From NCBI GenBank assembly GCA_030824295.1, contig JAVBYA010000127.1, positions 1 through 13,094 of the forward strand: DNA of 13,094 nt, in the 5' to 3' direction. Below are positions 1 to 7,198 of the stretch, in pieces (position 1 is the first letter of the stretch; every line of letters begins with the position of its first letter). This stretch comes from Bacteroidota bacterium (GTDB taxonomy: Bacteria > Bacteroidota > Ignavibacteria > UBA10030 > UBA8401). A model generated the notes under the pieces. The model was not told the DNA's origin, ran no database searches, and saw only the letters and a list, made by a program, of their open reading frames with translations. Position numbers and translations under genes: made by a program.

Positions 1-1964
1 CTTCCCATCGCTCCCATCACCATCTCGCCGGTGTTGATGCCGATGCCGATGGCGATATCGTCCGCTGTCGCTTCGGGCAGCGAACACATCATCTGCTGGA
101 TCTCCACTGCACTCTGGACCGCCCGCTTCACCATCTGCTCCCCCTGGAAGACCGCGACCAATTCATCCCCTACATACTTGTCGATATCCCCGCCATACTT
201 CTTGACGATCGCCGCCTGCCGGCTGAGGATGCCGTTGAGCATTCCCACCACCCGCTCCGGCTCCACCGTTTCGGAGAATGCCGTGAAGCCGCGCACGTCG
301 GAGAAGAAGACCGTCGCGACCTTGCGTTCCCCACCGAGCTTTACTCCCATCTCGGAGGCGCGCTGGACGTAATCCACCGTCTGCTGCGAGACGAATTTCT
401 GCAGATGGAACCGCTCGCGCAGTCCGATGATCATCTCATTGATGCGCCGGCCAAGCTCGCCGATCTCGTCATTGGATGTGATAGCTGATGACACGGAGAA
501 ATTCCCATTCCCTACTTCCCGCACCACCGAGCCGAGCGAACCGATCGGTTTCACCACCACCGCCTTCATGAACACACGCAGCACCAGCCAGACCAGCACG
601 ATGGTCAGAGCGCCGGCAAGAAGGGAATACCATTGATTCTCCGCAATGGTCGCATTCACCGCCGCCATGGAGGTGGTCACCCCCACCACGCCGCGGATGG
701 AATGGTCGTCGCCGTGACAGACCTGACACCGCTTCTCGTTCCGGAGCGTGGAGTAGCGGACGAGGAATTCCTCGCCGTCGATCATCTGCATCGCTTCGAT
801 CACTGTATCCTTCGCCAGCGCACTCTTCACGAATTCCAGACCATGGTCCTTCGACTGACTGTTCACGAACCGTTCGTTCGCGTCGTTGTCGAACACGCGC
901 AGGTCCTTCACCGCGCCGATCGCACGGACGTCGTTGATGAATGCCCGCGCGTAGCTCCCCTTCCCCACCAGCATGATGCTGCGGAACCCGACGCCGATCG
1001 TTGACTGCAGCATGGAAGTGAGTTGCATCTCCAATTCTTTGGGACGCATCGACAGCTGCTCCGTCCTCAGCGAGACTTCCATCACCCCGCGCCACTGGCT
1101 TTTGGAACCGTGACAGACCTGGCACCGCTCCTCGTTACGGAACGGAATGAGCCGCGTCAGCACGCGATTGTTCTTCTCCGCAAACATGATCGGGGCGGCA
1201 TTCTGAATGGCGCGCATCACTGTGTCCTCGTCCGCCAGACGCTCCTCATCGCCGAAATGGACCGCGCCGAAGCGGTCATAGACTTTGATCTTCTCGATGA
1301 ACGGAAGACGCGCTGTGCGCCGGACGAGCGTGTCCATCAACTCTCCTTGTCCGGCAAGCATGATATTGCGGAACCCGGCCGCCAGCGTGTTGCTGATGAT
1401 CTCGACCACTTCGCGCTTGGTGTCTGCCGTATTGTGCGCAGCCATCTTCTGCGCGTGGACGGACATGAGAGAGGGATCGAGCGTCAGGCGGGTGACGCCG
1501 CGGACCGTGTGGTTGCCGCTGTGGCACTGCTGGCACTCGCGGTCGTTGCGCAGCGGTTCGATGCGTACCATATGCGCGCCGGTGGAATCGGAGATGGAGA
1601 ACATCACTTCCGCTTCCTGCTCGATGGCACGACGCACCTGCTGGTCCCCTGCCCCCGCGATCACTCCGCGCCCTTCGTCCGGGAAGACCTCTTTGGAATT
1701 GTTATCATACACGCGGAGCGTGCCGAACTCCAGGTTCTCGCGCGCATCGTTCACCAGTTCCGCCGCATACGGTGCCTTGCCGGAGAGCATCACGTTACGG
1801 ATGCCGACCATCACCGTCTCGCCGAACAGCCGCGACTTCTCCCGCTGCTGCTCCAGCAGCACGTCGGACTCCCGGTTGATCGACACGACCACATGTGTGC
1901 CGAAGCCGATGATCAGCACGACGATGATCAACAGAAGGATCTTTAGTTCAAGACGGTTTTTCAT
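1..1964 (-). CDS. Membrane sensor with three CxxCH heme modules, HAMP and class III adenylate/guanylate cyclase domain (3' end beyond window)
   Basis: One frame is open from the ATG at 1964 to the window edge (654 residues, C-terminus missing). Residues about 5-24 form a hydrophobic N-terminal anchor. Then come three tandem modules of about 130 residues, each ending in a c-type heme motif: CQQCH at 144-148, CQVCH at 281-285 and CQVCH at 413-417, all in the same frame. A second membrane helix lies at about 445-466, followed by a HAMP-like linker and a class III cyclase domain. In that domain FSDVRGFT carries the first metal Asp (D556), and the segment IDKYVGDELVAVF carries a Lys at the purine-specifying position (K596) and the second metal Asp (D600), 44 residues after the first as in the family. 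The Lys suggests ATP, so cAMP output. The second specificity residue and the transition-state Asn/Arg lie outside the window. Inferred topology places the hemes in the periplasm and the cyclase in the cytoplasm, so the protein would turn a redox or gas signal into a cyclic nucleotide. No Shine-Dalgarno is visible. Cyclase identity is firm; the ligand is unknown. Confidence 0.9.
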   Translation of the reverse strand, partial: MKNRLELKILLLIIVVLIIGFGTHVVVSINRESDVLLEQQREKSRLFGETVMVGIRNVMLSGKAPYAAELVNDARENLEFGTLRVYDNNSKEVFPDEGRGVIAGAGDQQVRRAIEQEAEVMFSISDSTGAHMVRIEPLRNDRECQQCHSGNHTVRGVTRLTLDPSLMSVHAQKMAAHNTADTKREVVEIISNTLAAGFRNIMLAGQGELMDTLVRRTARLPFIEKIKVYDRFGAVHFGDEERLADEDTVMRAIQNAAPIMFAEKNNRVLTRLIPFRNEERCQVCHGSKSQWRGVMEVSLRTEQLSMRPKELEMQLTSMLQSTIGVGFRSIMLVGKGSYARAFINDVRAIGAVKDLRVFDNDANERFVNSQSKDHGLEFVKSALAKDTVIEAMQMIDGEEFLVRYSTLRNEKRCQVCHGDDHSIRGVVGVTTSMAAVNATIAENQWYSLLAGALTIVLVWLVLRVFMKAVVVKPIGSLGSVVREVGNGNFSVSSAITSNDEIGELGRRINEMIIGLRERFHLQKFVSQQTVDYVQRASEMGVKLGGERKVATVFFSDVRGFTAFSETVEPERVVGMLNGILSRQAAIVKKYGGDIDKYVGDELVAVFQGEQMVKRAVQSAVEIQQMMCSLPEATADDIAIGIGINTGEMVMGAMG

Positions 1965-2007
1965 TTTGGGGCATCAAGAGGAACAAAGTGGAAATGCGTT
2001 GAAGGCG

Positions 2008-2107
2008 TTAGGTATTAGGTACTAGGTGCTAGCTAACAGTGTTCAATTCAATTGAAGCTGTCAGTGGTCAGCTATCAGCAGAAATCTTGATAATCTTGCA
2101 ATCTTGA
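2008..2107. repeat. Arrays of 7-nt and 8/9-nt degenerate words
   Basis: Upstream of the cyclase gene three word families lie almost back to back. The first is heptamers TTAGGTA, TTAGGTA, CTAGGTG, CTAGCTA (2008-2035). The second is heptamers TCAGTGG, TCAGCTA, TCAGCAG (2061-2081). The third is AATCTTGAT, AATCTTGC, AATCTTGA (2083-2107). No coding potential is evident. They look like slippage-generated or mobile intergenic repeats; the family is not identified. Confidence 0.75.
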
Positions 2108-2177
2108 AAATTCTGATAATATCAATACGCACTTATACTTCTGCTTTTCTTCGATTTTGTTGGAGTGTAGCACAATC

Positions 2178-2196
2178 GCCGGCCTAAAGGCCGACC
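2178..2196. repeat. REP-like palindrome
   Basis: CGGCCT (2180-2185) pairs with AGGCCG (2188-2193) across a 2-nt AA loop. There is no T-run after it on either strand, so it is not a typical intrinsic terminator. Its short-loop design resembles the palindromes at 9605-9855. It lies between the cyclase promoter side and the 3' end of the HerA-like gene. Confidence 0.5.
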
Positions 2197-2286
2197 TACT
2201 GATCTTGGACATCTACTTCTTCTTCAAGTATGCACGCTTCAGTCTAACAATCTAGCAACCTAATGATCTTCCATCTGTTCTCTATT

Positions 2287-2354
2287 AATCTTGCAATCTT
2301 GCAATCTTGATAATTTTGATAATCTGATAATGTGCTAATTTGCAATTTGAAATA
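2287..2354. repeat. Second AATCTTGC/AATCTTGAT word array
   Basis: Just beyond the stop codon of the HerA-like gene, the words AATCTTGC, AATCTTGC, AATCTTGAT, AATTTTGAT, AATCTGAT, AATGTGCT, AATTTGC and AATTTGA follow each other without a break. This is the same family as at 2083-2107. The 395-nt gap 1965-2359 is otherwise empty of genes. Confidence 0.75.
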
Positions 2355-2359
2355 GCTTT

Positions 2360-3955
2360 TCAATCTCTTTCCTGCTTCCACCACCTATCCACCACATCGC
2401 TCACATCGGTGGGATTATCGGCGGCGACCCATTTGTCATAGAAGAGGATGTCCGAGCTGTTCGGCGGAGGCTGTGGGTAATCCAGCTGCACGCGGGACGG
2501 CAGGGCCGTGGCATCGCCGACGAAGAGCGCTTCGCCCTGACGCATGGAGGGAAGCATATCGAACATGCCGGCGAACGAATCGGGGACGAGCTTCTTCACG
2601 AACGCCTGGTCCGTGGGGTTGGTCAAGCGGAGGATGACGAAGTTGTTGCACTGGGAGAGGATCGTCTCGGAGAGTTCGGAGGGACGCTGGCTGACGATCA
2701 TGCAGCCGACGCCGTATTTGCGCCCTTCCTTCGCGATGCGCTCCACGATCTTCCGCGCCGCTCTATTATAGGGAGTCGGGATCTGCGGCAGATAGTTGTG
2801 CGCCTCTTCAAAGAGCATCAGGATCGGGAAATCGGCCTTGTTCTTGTTCCAGAAATTGAAATCGAACACCGTCCGCGCCAGCAGCGCTACGATGGTGTTC
2901 ACAATGTCGAACGGCACACCGCTCAGGTCGATGCAGGTGATCTGTTTCTTGTCCTCGATGCCGAGCAATTTGTTCAGTATATCCTTCAACGCATTGGAAT
3001 CCTTGAACTTCTTCGGCTTGAACATGAAACCGTACCGCAGGTCGGTCATCTTACTGTCCAGCCGGACAAGGAAACGGGAGAACTGTCCGTAGAACGGTCC
3101 TTCACGCACACCGGTGCTGGTGGTGACCCGCTCGGTATCGTAGAACTGGAACTTTGCACGGACCTCGTTCAGATCATAGAACACCGGAGAATCGACGGTG
3201 ATGATGGACTGCAGTTCCGGGTTGCGCGCCTTCTTGGCGTTCAGCACCAGGTCCTTCAGCATCATGATCTGGCTCTGGGCGGACGATTCGTTCTCGTCCA
3301 CGAACATCTCGCGCATCTCCTCGAAGTTCATGAACCAGTACGGCATCTCCAGTTCAGTGATGTTGATCAGGTTGCCATAATCCCGGAACGCTGCGGAGTA
3401 TTCATTATGGATATCCAGCATGATCACATGGGTGTTCTGGAACATGTGCACCTTCTGCAGGATGGAAGCGACCGTGGTCGATTTCCCGGAACCGGAGGAG
3501 CCGAGCACGGCGATATGCTTGCCGAAGAACTTGTTCGGATCGATGTATTGCCGTTCGCCGGGGAAGCCGGAGATATCGCCGACCGCGAACCCGTACTGCG
3601 CGAACGATGCAAAGATGGTCGCAACCCCTTCCTCGTCCGTCATATAGACGTCGCTGCCGAGCGTGGGGAACGACGCGATCCCTTTCTGGAACTTCCCGTT
3701 GGTCACTGAGCCGATCACCTGCGCTTCCAGCTCGCGGTTCAGTTCCGTTGCCTGATACGCGCGGTTGATCACGCCGACCACTTCCACATCCCCTACCGGC
3801 ATCACGATGAACTGACCGATCTGTCCCACCCGGTAGTTCTTCCCGTTCACCGTCCGCTCCATGGTGAACAGATCGTCGTCCAGCGAAACGATGAATGCGG
3901 AGCTGGTCATGCTCTTTACTTTGCCGATATGCCGTTCTTTGGGAATTTGTGCCAT
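2360..3955 (-). CDS. HerA-like (DUF87) hexameric ATPase/DNA translocase
   Basis: This is a 531-residue protein. Residues about 1-130 are beta-rich and fit the HAS-barrel that precedes HerA/FtsK-type motors. The Walker A motif is GSSGSGKST at 152-160 (K158). Walker B is ILMLFEEAH at about 378-385. A downstream block, GRKYGVGCMIVSQRPSELS (411-429), matches the sensor and arginine-rich region of HerA ATPases. HerA proteins form hexameric rings that pump DNA, classically with the nuclease NurA in end resection; other members work with Sir2 or other effectors in phage defence. No NurA or effector partner is visible on either side, so the partner is either elsewhere or absent. The ATG at 3955 is preceded by an AT-rich stretch without a Shine-Dalgarno, and a strong promoter lies about 35 nt upstream. 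Family assignment is good; the physiological role is open. Confidence 0.88.
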   Translation of the reverse strand: MAQIPKERHIGKVKSMTSSAFIVSLDDDLFTMERTVNGKNYRVGQIGQFIVMPVGDVEVVGVINRAYQATELNRELEAQVIGSVTNGKFQKGIASFPTLGSDVYMTDEEGVATIFASFAQYGFAVGDISGFPGERQYIDPNKFFGKHIAVLGSSGSGKSTTVASILQKVHMFQNTHVIMLDIHNEYSAAFRDYGNLINITELEMPYWFMNFEEMREMFVDENESSAQSQIMMLKDLVLNAKKARNPELQSIITVDSPVFYDLNEVRAKFQFYDTERVTTSTGVREGPFYGQFSRFLVRLDSKMTDLRYGFMFKPKKFKDSNALKDILNKLLGIEDKKQITCIDLSGVPFDIVNTIVALLARTVFDFNFWNKNKADFPILMLFEEAHNYLPQIPTPYNRAARKIVERIAKEGRKYGVGCMIVSQRPSELSETILSQCNNFVILRLTNPTDQAFVKKLVPDSFAGMFDMLPSMRQGEALFVGDATALPSRVQLDYPQPPPNSSDILFYDKWVAADNPTDVSDVVDRWWKQERD

Positions 3956-3989
3956 AATTTATACAGGAAGATAGGTGAATGGATGTTCC

Positions 3990-4018
3990 AGTGTAGTAAA
4001 AATTGGGAGGAGTGTCAA
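3990..4018 (-). promoter_or_regulatory. Sigma-70-type promoter of the HerA-like gene
   Basis: On the minus strand a perfect TTGACA (4018-4013) is followed, after exactly 17 nt, by TACACT (3995-3990). Transcription would start near 3983, giving a leader of about 28 nt before the ATG at 3955. The match and its position make this the best promoter in the window. Confidence 0.65.
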
Positions 4019-4280
4019 ACTGTAGAAGGTATGTCAGTGGTGCCGAAGAAAGTGAACGATTGATAATCGATTGGTTAAATAACTCAACTTCAGGTCATCA
4101 TATACCATTAAAGTTTGAATCACTCTGATGTCCGAGCCTAATTACCAGAAAGTGCCCTTTAGCCGAAGCCGCGTGAAATGTTTTTCCTAAAGAATAGGAA
4201 GTGCAAACCACGATAAATCGAACAACAAACGTGAAAGCAGAAAAGAAACTGCGCGCAAAATAAAATTGAAACACCAACAC

Positions 4281-4300
4281 ATGGTAATCACTTTTACCAT
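4281..4300. repeat. Perfect 7-bp inverted repeat
   Basis: ATGGTAA (4281-4287) and TTACCAT (4294-4300) flank a 6-nt spacer. It could be an operator-like dyad or a chance hairpin in AT-rich DNA. There is no adjacent gene start to attach it to. Confidence 0.3.
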
Positions 4301-4671
4301 ACTGAGTCATTTATACAACAAATCTTTTAAAAATGATTACAAGAGCGATTGACGACTTTTTGCTCTGGAATGATTAGATCGAATTCTGTCAGCAAAGGGT
4401 GCGCAACAATAAGCAAAATCGATCTATTGTAAAAATAGCGTAAACACGTTATTGCGAATTGGAATTCATTAATGTAGACTCATATACGGTAATGATATTT
4501 TGTTCAAGAATTCTCTCGTTTATTAATCAATATTCCGAGAGGAATCGTTCTAAAAATATTTTTTAACAAGGCTCCAATTTCCCAAAGTTGCGGGTATAAG
4601 TAGGTATGAACAATTCCACCGCTCTCTTTAATCGTTTTTAATGAAAACAACATACTACAGAAATTTTTATG

Positions 4672-4682
4672 CCCCCCCCCCC
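4672..4682. repeat. Poly-C tract, 11 nt
   Basis: An uninterrupted run of eleven C residues lies in otherwise AT-rich DNA, 322 nt before the ATG of the T9SS-secreted protein. Runs of this length are prone to slippage in replication and to read-length errors. Its relation to neighbouring genes is not clear. Confidence 0.85.
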
Positions 4683-5004
4683 TTAAAGTGATCGCTTGCT
4701 TCAAGCAGATTTCCTTTCTATTTTTCTACGTCTTCTTTCGCCCCCGTCGGCGGATACTCACAACACTAGGAATTCCTCTTCAGACTTTTTACTCCGTTTT
4801 TGTAGTTCTTTCTGCACACTTCGTCCTTTCGTACTGTTCATGCTATTCTGTTCCAGACCTTCAGTGCAATGCTGTGCTGAAGTCCATTACGCAAAAGAGA
4901 TATTCATACAGTTCGATACACTCGAGTGAGTATTTTTCTGGCTTTACATGAATGGATAAACAACACCTCTCTTATTTCTTTCCATTATACTGTCTGAGAT
5001 CCAT

Positions 5005-6699
5005 ATGAAATTATTCGGCATAATGATGTTCTTGATCATTCACCTGGCATCCCAATCCAACGGGCAACATGTTCCCCAGGATTTTGCTCGGCATGGTTTT
5101 CAATACATCGAAAGCAAAAATGACAATGCCATATCGATTGACTTACCGAACGGTGTTGCCAGGAAAAAACTGCTGGAGTATTCTGCGAATAACACACTGT
5201 CAATCGGTTCGATCGATAGCACCATTCTGGATGTTCGAACGCTTGATACATCGATATTTACATCGAAGTACACCCTCTGGCGAGAACTGCCGGTTGGAGC
5301 AGCGATGAACTGGGAACCAGTGATCGGAGATGTGAATAACAATGGACTACCAGAAGTCTATGGCCATGAGAAGTTTTATTCTACGATACATCCACCCGCA
5401 GTAATCTATGAATTGGATTCTCTGGGACAGTTCCATAAGGTATTTCAGTATGCCGATACCATCTCTACACCTCAGGCGATCGTGGATCTTACGAATGACG
5501 GCGATCAAGAGATCATCATGAATGGGGAAACTCGTTCCATGGTTTTCAGACAAGATTCCGCAAAACGTCTGCCCGTTCACTATGCTACAAAGTTTGGCCG
5601 ATTTCATTCTACGGCACATAGACCTCAGATGGGAGATTTTGACAAGAATGGAAAAAAGGACATTGTCTATACCAGCGATTTATACGTTATCATCGAGGAG
5701 TATGATTCCTCCCGTAATACATTCGATTCGGTCTATTCACATTATTCTGAGAGCAACGGTGTCGGGGGTTTTTCTATCGGAGATTTCGATGCTGATGGAA
5801 AGACAGATATCGTGTTCGGCACGATAAAAGGGGATGTCCGGATCATCGAAGCACAAGGGGAGCATCAATATCAGGTTGTATGCGCATCAACGGTAGAAAC
5901 ATACAATGCTTACCTGCATTTCTGGACGAATGATATCGATGGGAACGGCAAACCGGAATTTTGGGTGGGAGGCGACGCGTTTTACAGCGGTGTCAGTAAA
6001 ACACGTTTCACATGCTTCGAATCGAACGGGAATAATTCATACGAACCTGTGGCAAAGATCGATATCATCGGAATATTCTCTTTCTTTGCGGGGAATTGTC
6101 TAGCAAAAGATATTGATAAAGATGGTAAACAGGAGTTGTTCATCTGCCTGGATCAGCATGTTTTTATCTTTACATTTTCCGGTAGTAAGGATGAGCATCA
6201 CTATTCGCTCTTATACGCTAAACGTAATGATATGGCGAACCAAAACAGCGTGTACTATAGTGCGGGATTGTATGATTTCACAAACGATGGCATCGATGAA
6301 TTAATGATCGAGATGGATCAAGTAGTGGAATCATTAGGAAGAAGGGATTTCGGTCGTATCTATTCGCTGAATTTTCTAACAACAGTCCAACAACGAGAAA
6401 TACCGAAAGTACCGACAACCTCTGAATTATATCAGAACTATCCCAATCCATTCAATCCGTCAACCACAATCCGGTTTCGCCTGGCGAATGATCATGTTGG
6501 CAACGTTACTGTTAAGATCTATGATGTTCTTGGAAAAGAAATAAGGGAGTTGTTGAACGAACAGAGTAACAGCGGGGAGTTTGAATTACAGTGGAATGGA
6601 AGAGATAATCTTGGCGCCATAGTCGAGAGCGGCGTTTATTTTATTTCTTTACAGGCATCTGCTTTTCGGAAAACGATAAAAACAATCTTATTAAAATGA
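5005..6699 (+). CDS. Secreted FG-GAP/VCBS beta-propeller protein with T9SS C-terminal sorting domain
   Basis: The product has 564 residues. An N-terminal signal peptide (about 1-20, hydrophobic core FGIMMFLIIHLA) directs export. Seven calcium-loop motifs of the form DxDxDGxxD/E start at residues 109, 161, 211, 260, 310, 369 and 424, spaced about 50-59 residues apart. That is the pattern of a seven-bladed FG-GAP propeller, as in integrin-type adhesion or carbohydrate-binding proteins. Residues about 474-564 form a type IX sorting domain, starting SELYQNYPNPFNPSTTIRF and ending in a beta-rich tail with GVYFISL. The protein is therefore expected to cross the outer membrane by T9SS and be released or anchored at the surface. 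Codons are AT-richer than in the flanking genes, suggesting transfer or relaxed history. A TATACT at 4986-4991 lies just upstream but has no clear -35. The ligand cannot be told from sequence. Confidence 0.9.
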   Translation: MKLFGIMMFLIIHLASQSNGQHVPQDFARHGFQYIESKNDNAISIDLPNGVARKKLLEYSANNTLSIGSIDSTILDVRTLDTSIFTSKYTLWRELPVGAAMNWEPVIGDVNNNGLPEVYGHEKFYSTIHPPAVIYELDSLGQFHKVFQYADTISTPQAIVDLTNDGDQEIIMNGETRSMVFRQDSAKRLPVHYATKFGRFHSTAHRPQMGDFDKNGKKDIVYTSDLYVIIEEYDSSRNTFDSVYSHYSESNGVGGFSIGDFDADGKTDIVFGTIKGDVRIIEAQGEHQYQVVCASTVETYNAYLHFWTNDIDGNGKPEFWVGGDAFYSGVSKTRFTCFESNGNNSYEPVAKIDIIGIFSFFAGNCLAKDIDKDGKQELFICLDQHVFIFTFSGSKDEHHYSLLYAKRNDMANQNSVYYSAGLYDFTNDGIDELMIEMDQVVESLGRRDFGRIYSLNFLTTVQQREIPKVPTTSELYQNYPNPFNPSTTIRFRLANDHVGNVTVKIYDVLGKEIRELLNEQSNSGEFELQWNGRDNLGAIVESGVYFISLQASAFRKTIKTILLK

Positions 6700-6840
6700 G
6701 AAAAGATTTCCAGTATGAAATTTGACCCGAGCATTCATACAGCAGTCTTTGATGCCTCCGCAATGTCAAACGGGATCTATTTCTACAGAATTGCGGCCGG
6801 TGAATTCACCGCCATCCGGAAAATGACCCTTGTGAAATAA
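6700..6840 (+). pseudogene. Orphan T9SS sorting-domain tail, remnant of another secreted protein
   Basis: Immediately after the TGA of the propeller gene the same reading frame stays open to a TAA at 6838-6840. From an ATG at 6715 it reads about 41 residues, including FDPSIHTAVFDASAMSNG and IYFYRIAAGEFTAIRKMTLVK in succession. This is the typical last third of a T9SS sorting domain, without the rest of any protein. It is GC-richer than the gene before it. The simplest reading is that it is the 3' stub of a former secreted-protein gene whose body was lost or replaced. Alternatively it is a second tail that was once fused and is now cut off by the stop codon. It is unlikely to be a functional separate gene. 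Confidence 0.75.
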
Positions 6841-6878
6841 TATTTTGTAAATCACCAATTCTCTCCTATCTTACTCCC

Positions 6879-6918
6879 GCACCGCAGGAATGCCGGTTAT
6901 TTCTGCGGTGCTTTATTT
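6879..6918 (+). terminator. Intrinsic terminator after the T9SS gene and its remnant
   Basis: GCACCGCAG (6879-6887) pairs perfectly with CTGCGGTGC (6903-6911) across a 15-nt loop and is followed by TTTATTT. It sits 38 nt after the stop of the orphan tail, as expected for the terminator of the original GC-rich gene. Confidence 0.7.
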
Positions 6919-6945
6919 GTACAAAAACAATTTTGGAAGAGTAAG

Positions 6946-7118
6946 GGAATTGAATCATTGATTCATTGACTCATTGATTCAATTCCGATAAAGAAGGCAA
7001 TTGATCCAAACTTGTTCATTGGACCAATCCTGTTTGAGGAATTGATTCATCGGTTCATTGAGTCATTGATTCAATAACGATGAAGAATGCAATTGATCCA
7101 AACTTGTTCAATGTTCCA
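6946..7118. repeat. Duplicated 81-bp unit (92-bp period) built from 8-nt words
   Basis: Copy 1 (6946-7026) and copy 2 (7038-7118) align without gaps at a 92-nt offset with scattered substitutions. Each begins with four octamers: TGAATCAT, TGATTCAT, TGACTCAT, TGATTCAA in copy 1 (6951-6982) and TGATTCAT, CGGTTCAT, TGAGTCAT, TGATTCAA in copy 2 (7043-7074). Each then contains the identical block CAATTGATCCAAACTTGTTC. No coding function is apparent. Confidence 0.85.
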
Positions 7119-7185
7119 CTGTTCATTGTTTCATTGTTGATTGTTCATTGTTCCAATTTATTCATCATTCATCATTCTGCATTCT
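7104..7185. repeat. TTCATTG / TTCATCA word array leading up to tex
   Basis: Related words (GTTCATTG, TTTCATTG, TTGATTG, TTCATTG, then heptamers TTCATCA, TTCATCA, TTCTGCA) continue from the 92-bp repeat almost to the tex start codon. Because they contain few stop codons, they create a false in-frame extension of tex from 7148. Confidence 0.7.
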
Positions 7186-7198
7186 AAATTGCTCTTCT

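Larger units (their letters stand above)
3956..5004. other. 1.05-kb AT-rich region with no supported gene
   Basis: Apart from the promoter at its left end, I see no gene here. Short open frames (4098-4310 minus, 4504-4704 minus, 4688-4951 plus) have no recognisable motifs, no start signals and unconvincing residue composition. The base composition is clearly AT-richer than the genes to either side except the one that starts at 5005. The stretch contains one perfect 7-bp inverted repeat (4281-4300) and an 11-C run (4672-4682). It may be the 5' part of an acquired segment or decayed coding DNA. Confidence 0.55.

Noticed and set aside
469..1125. 218-codon minus-strand frame within the cyclase gene
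   Set aside because: It is in a different frame from the cyclase, which is continuous through this region with all three heme motifs in phase.
1023..1946. 307-codon plus-strand frame opposite the heme cyclase
   Set aside because: Antisense shadow; the minus-strand frame has three heme motifs, membrane helices and cyclase motifs in order.
2798..3709. 303-codon plus-strand frame opposite the HerA-like gene
   Set aside because: Antisense shadow without recognisable motifs.
4098..4310. 70-codon minus-strand frame in the AT-rich gap
   Set aside because: No motif, no start signal, and odd aromatic-rich composition; not enough to call a gene.
4504..4704. 66-codon minus-strand frame across the poly-C tract, a possible phase-variable gene
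   Set aside because: The sequence shows no domain, and the run is only read as RGGG near a weak N-terminus; slippage of a real gene cannot be supported.
6946..7118. Possible CRISPR array
   Set aside because: Only two degenerate copies, with internal octamers and a short diverged gap instead of unique spacers; no cas genes.
7148..7198. Upstream start that would add 17 residues to Tex
   Set aside because: These codons are translated TTCATCA-type repeat; the family N-terminus MLDIPKLL starts at the ATG at 7199.
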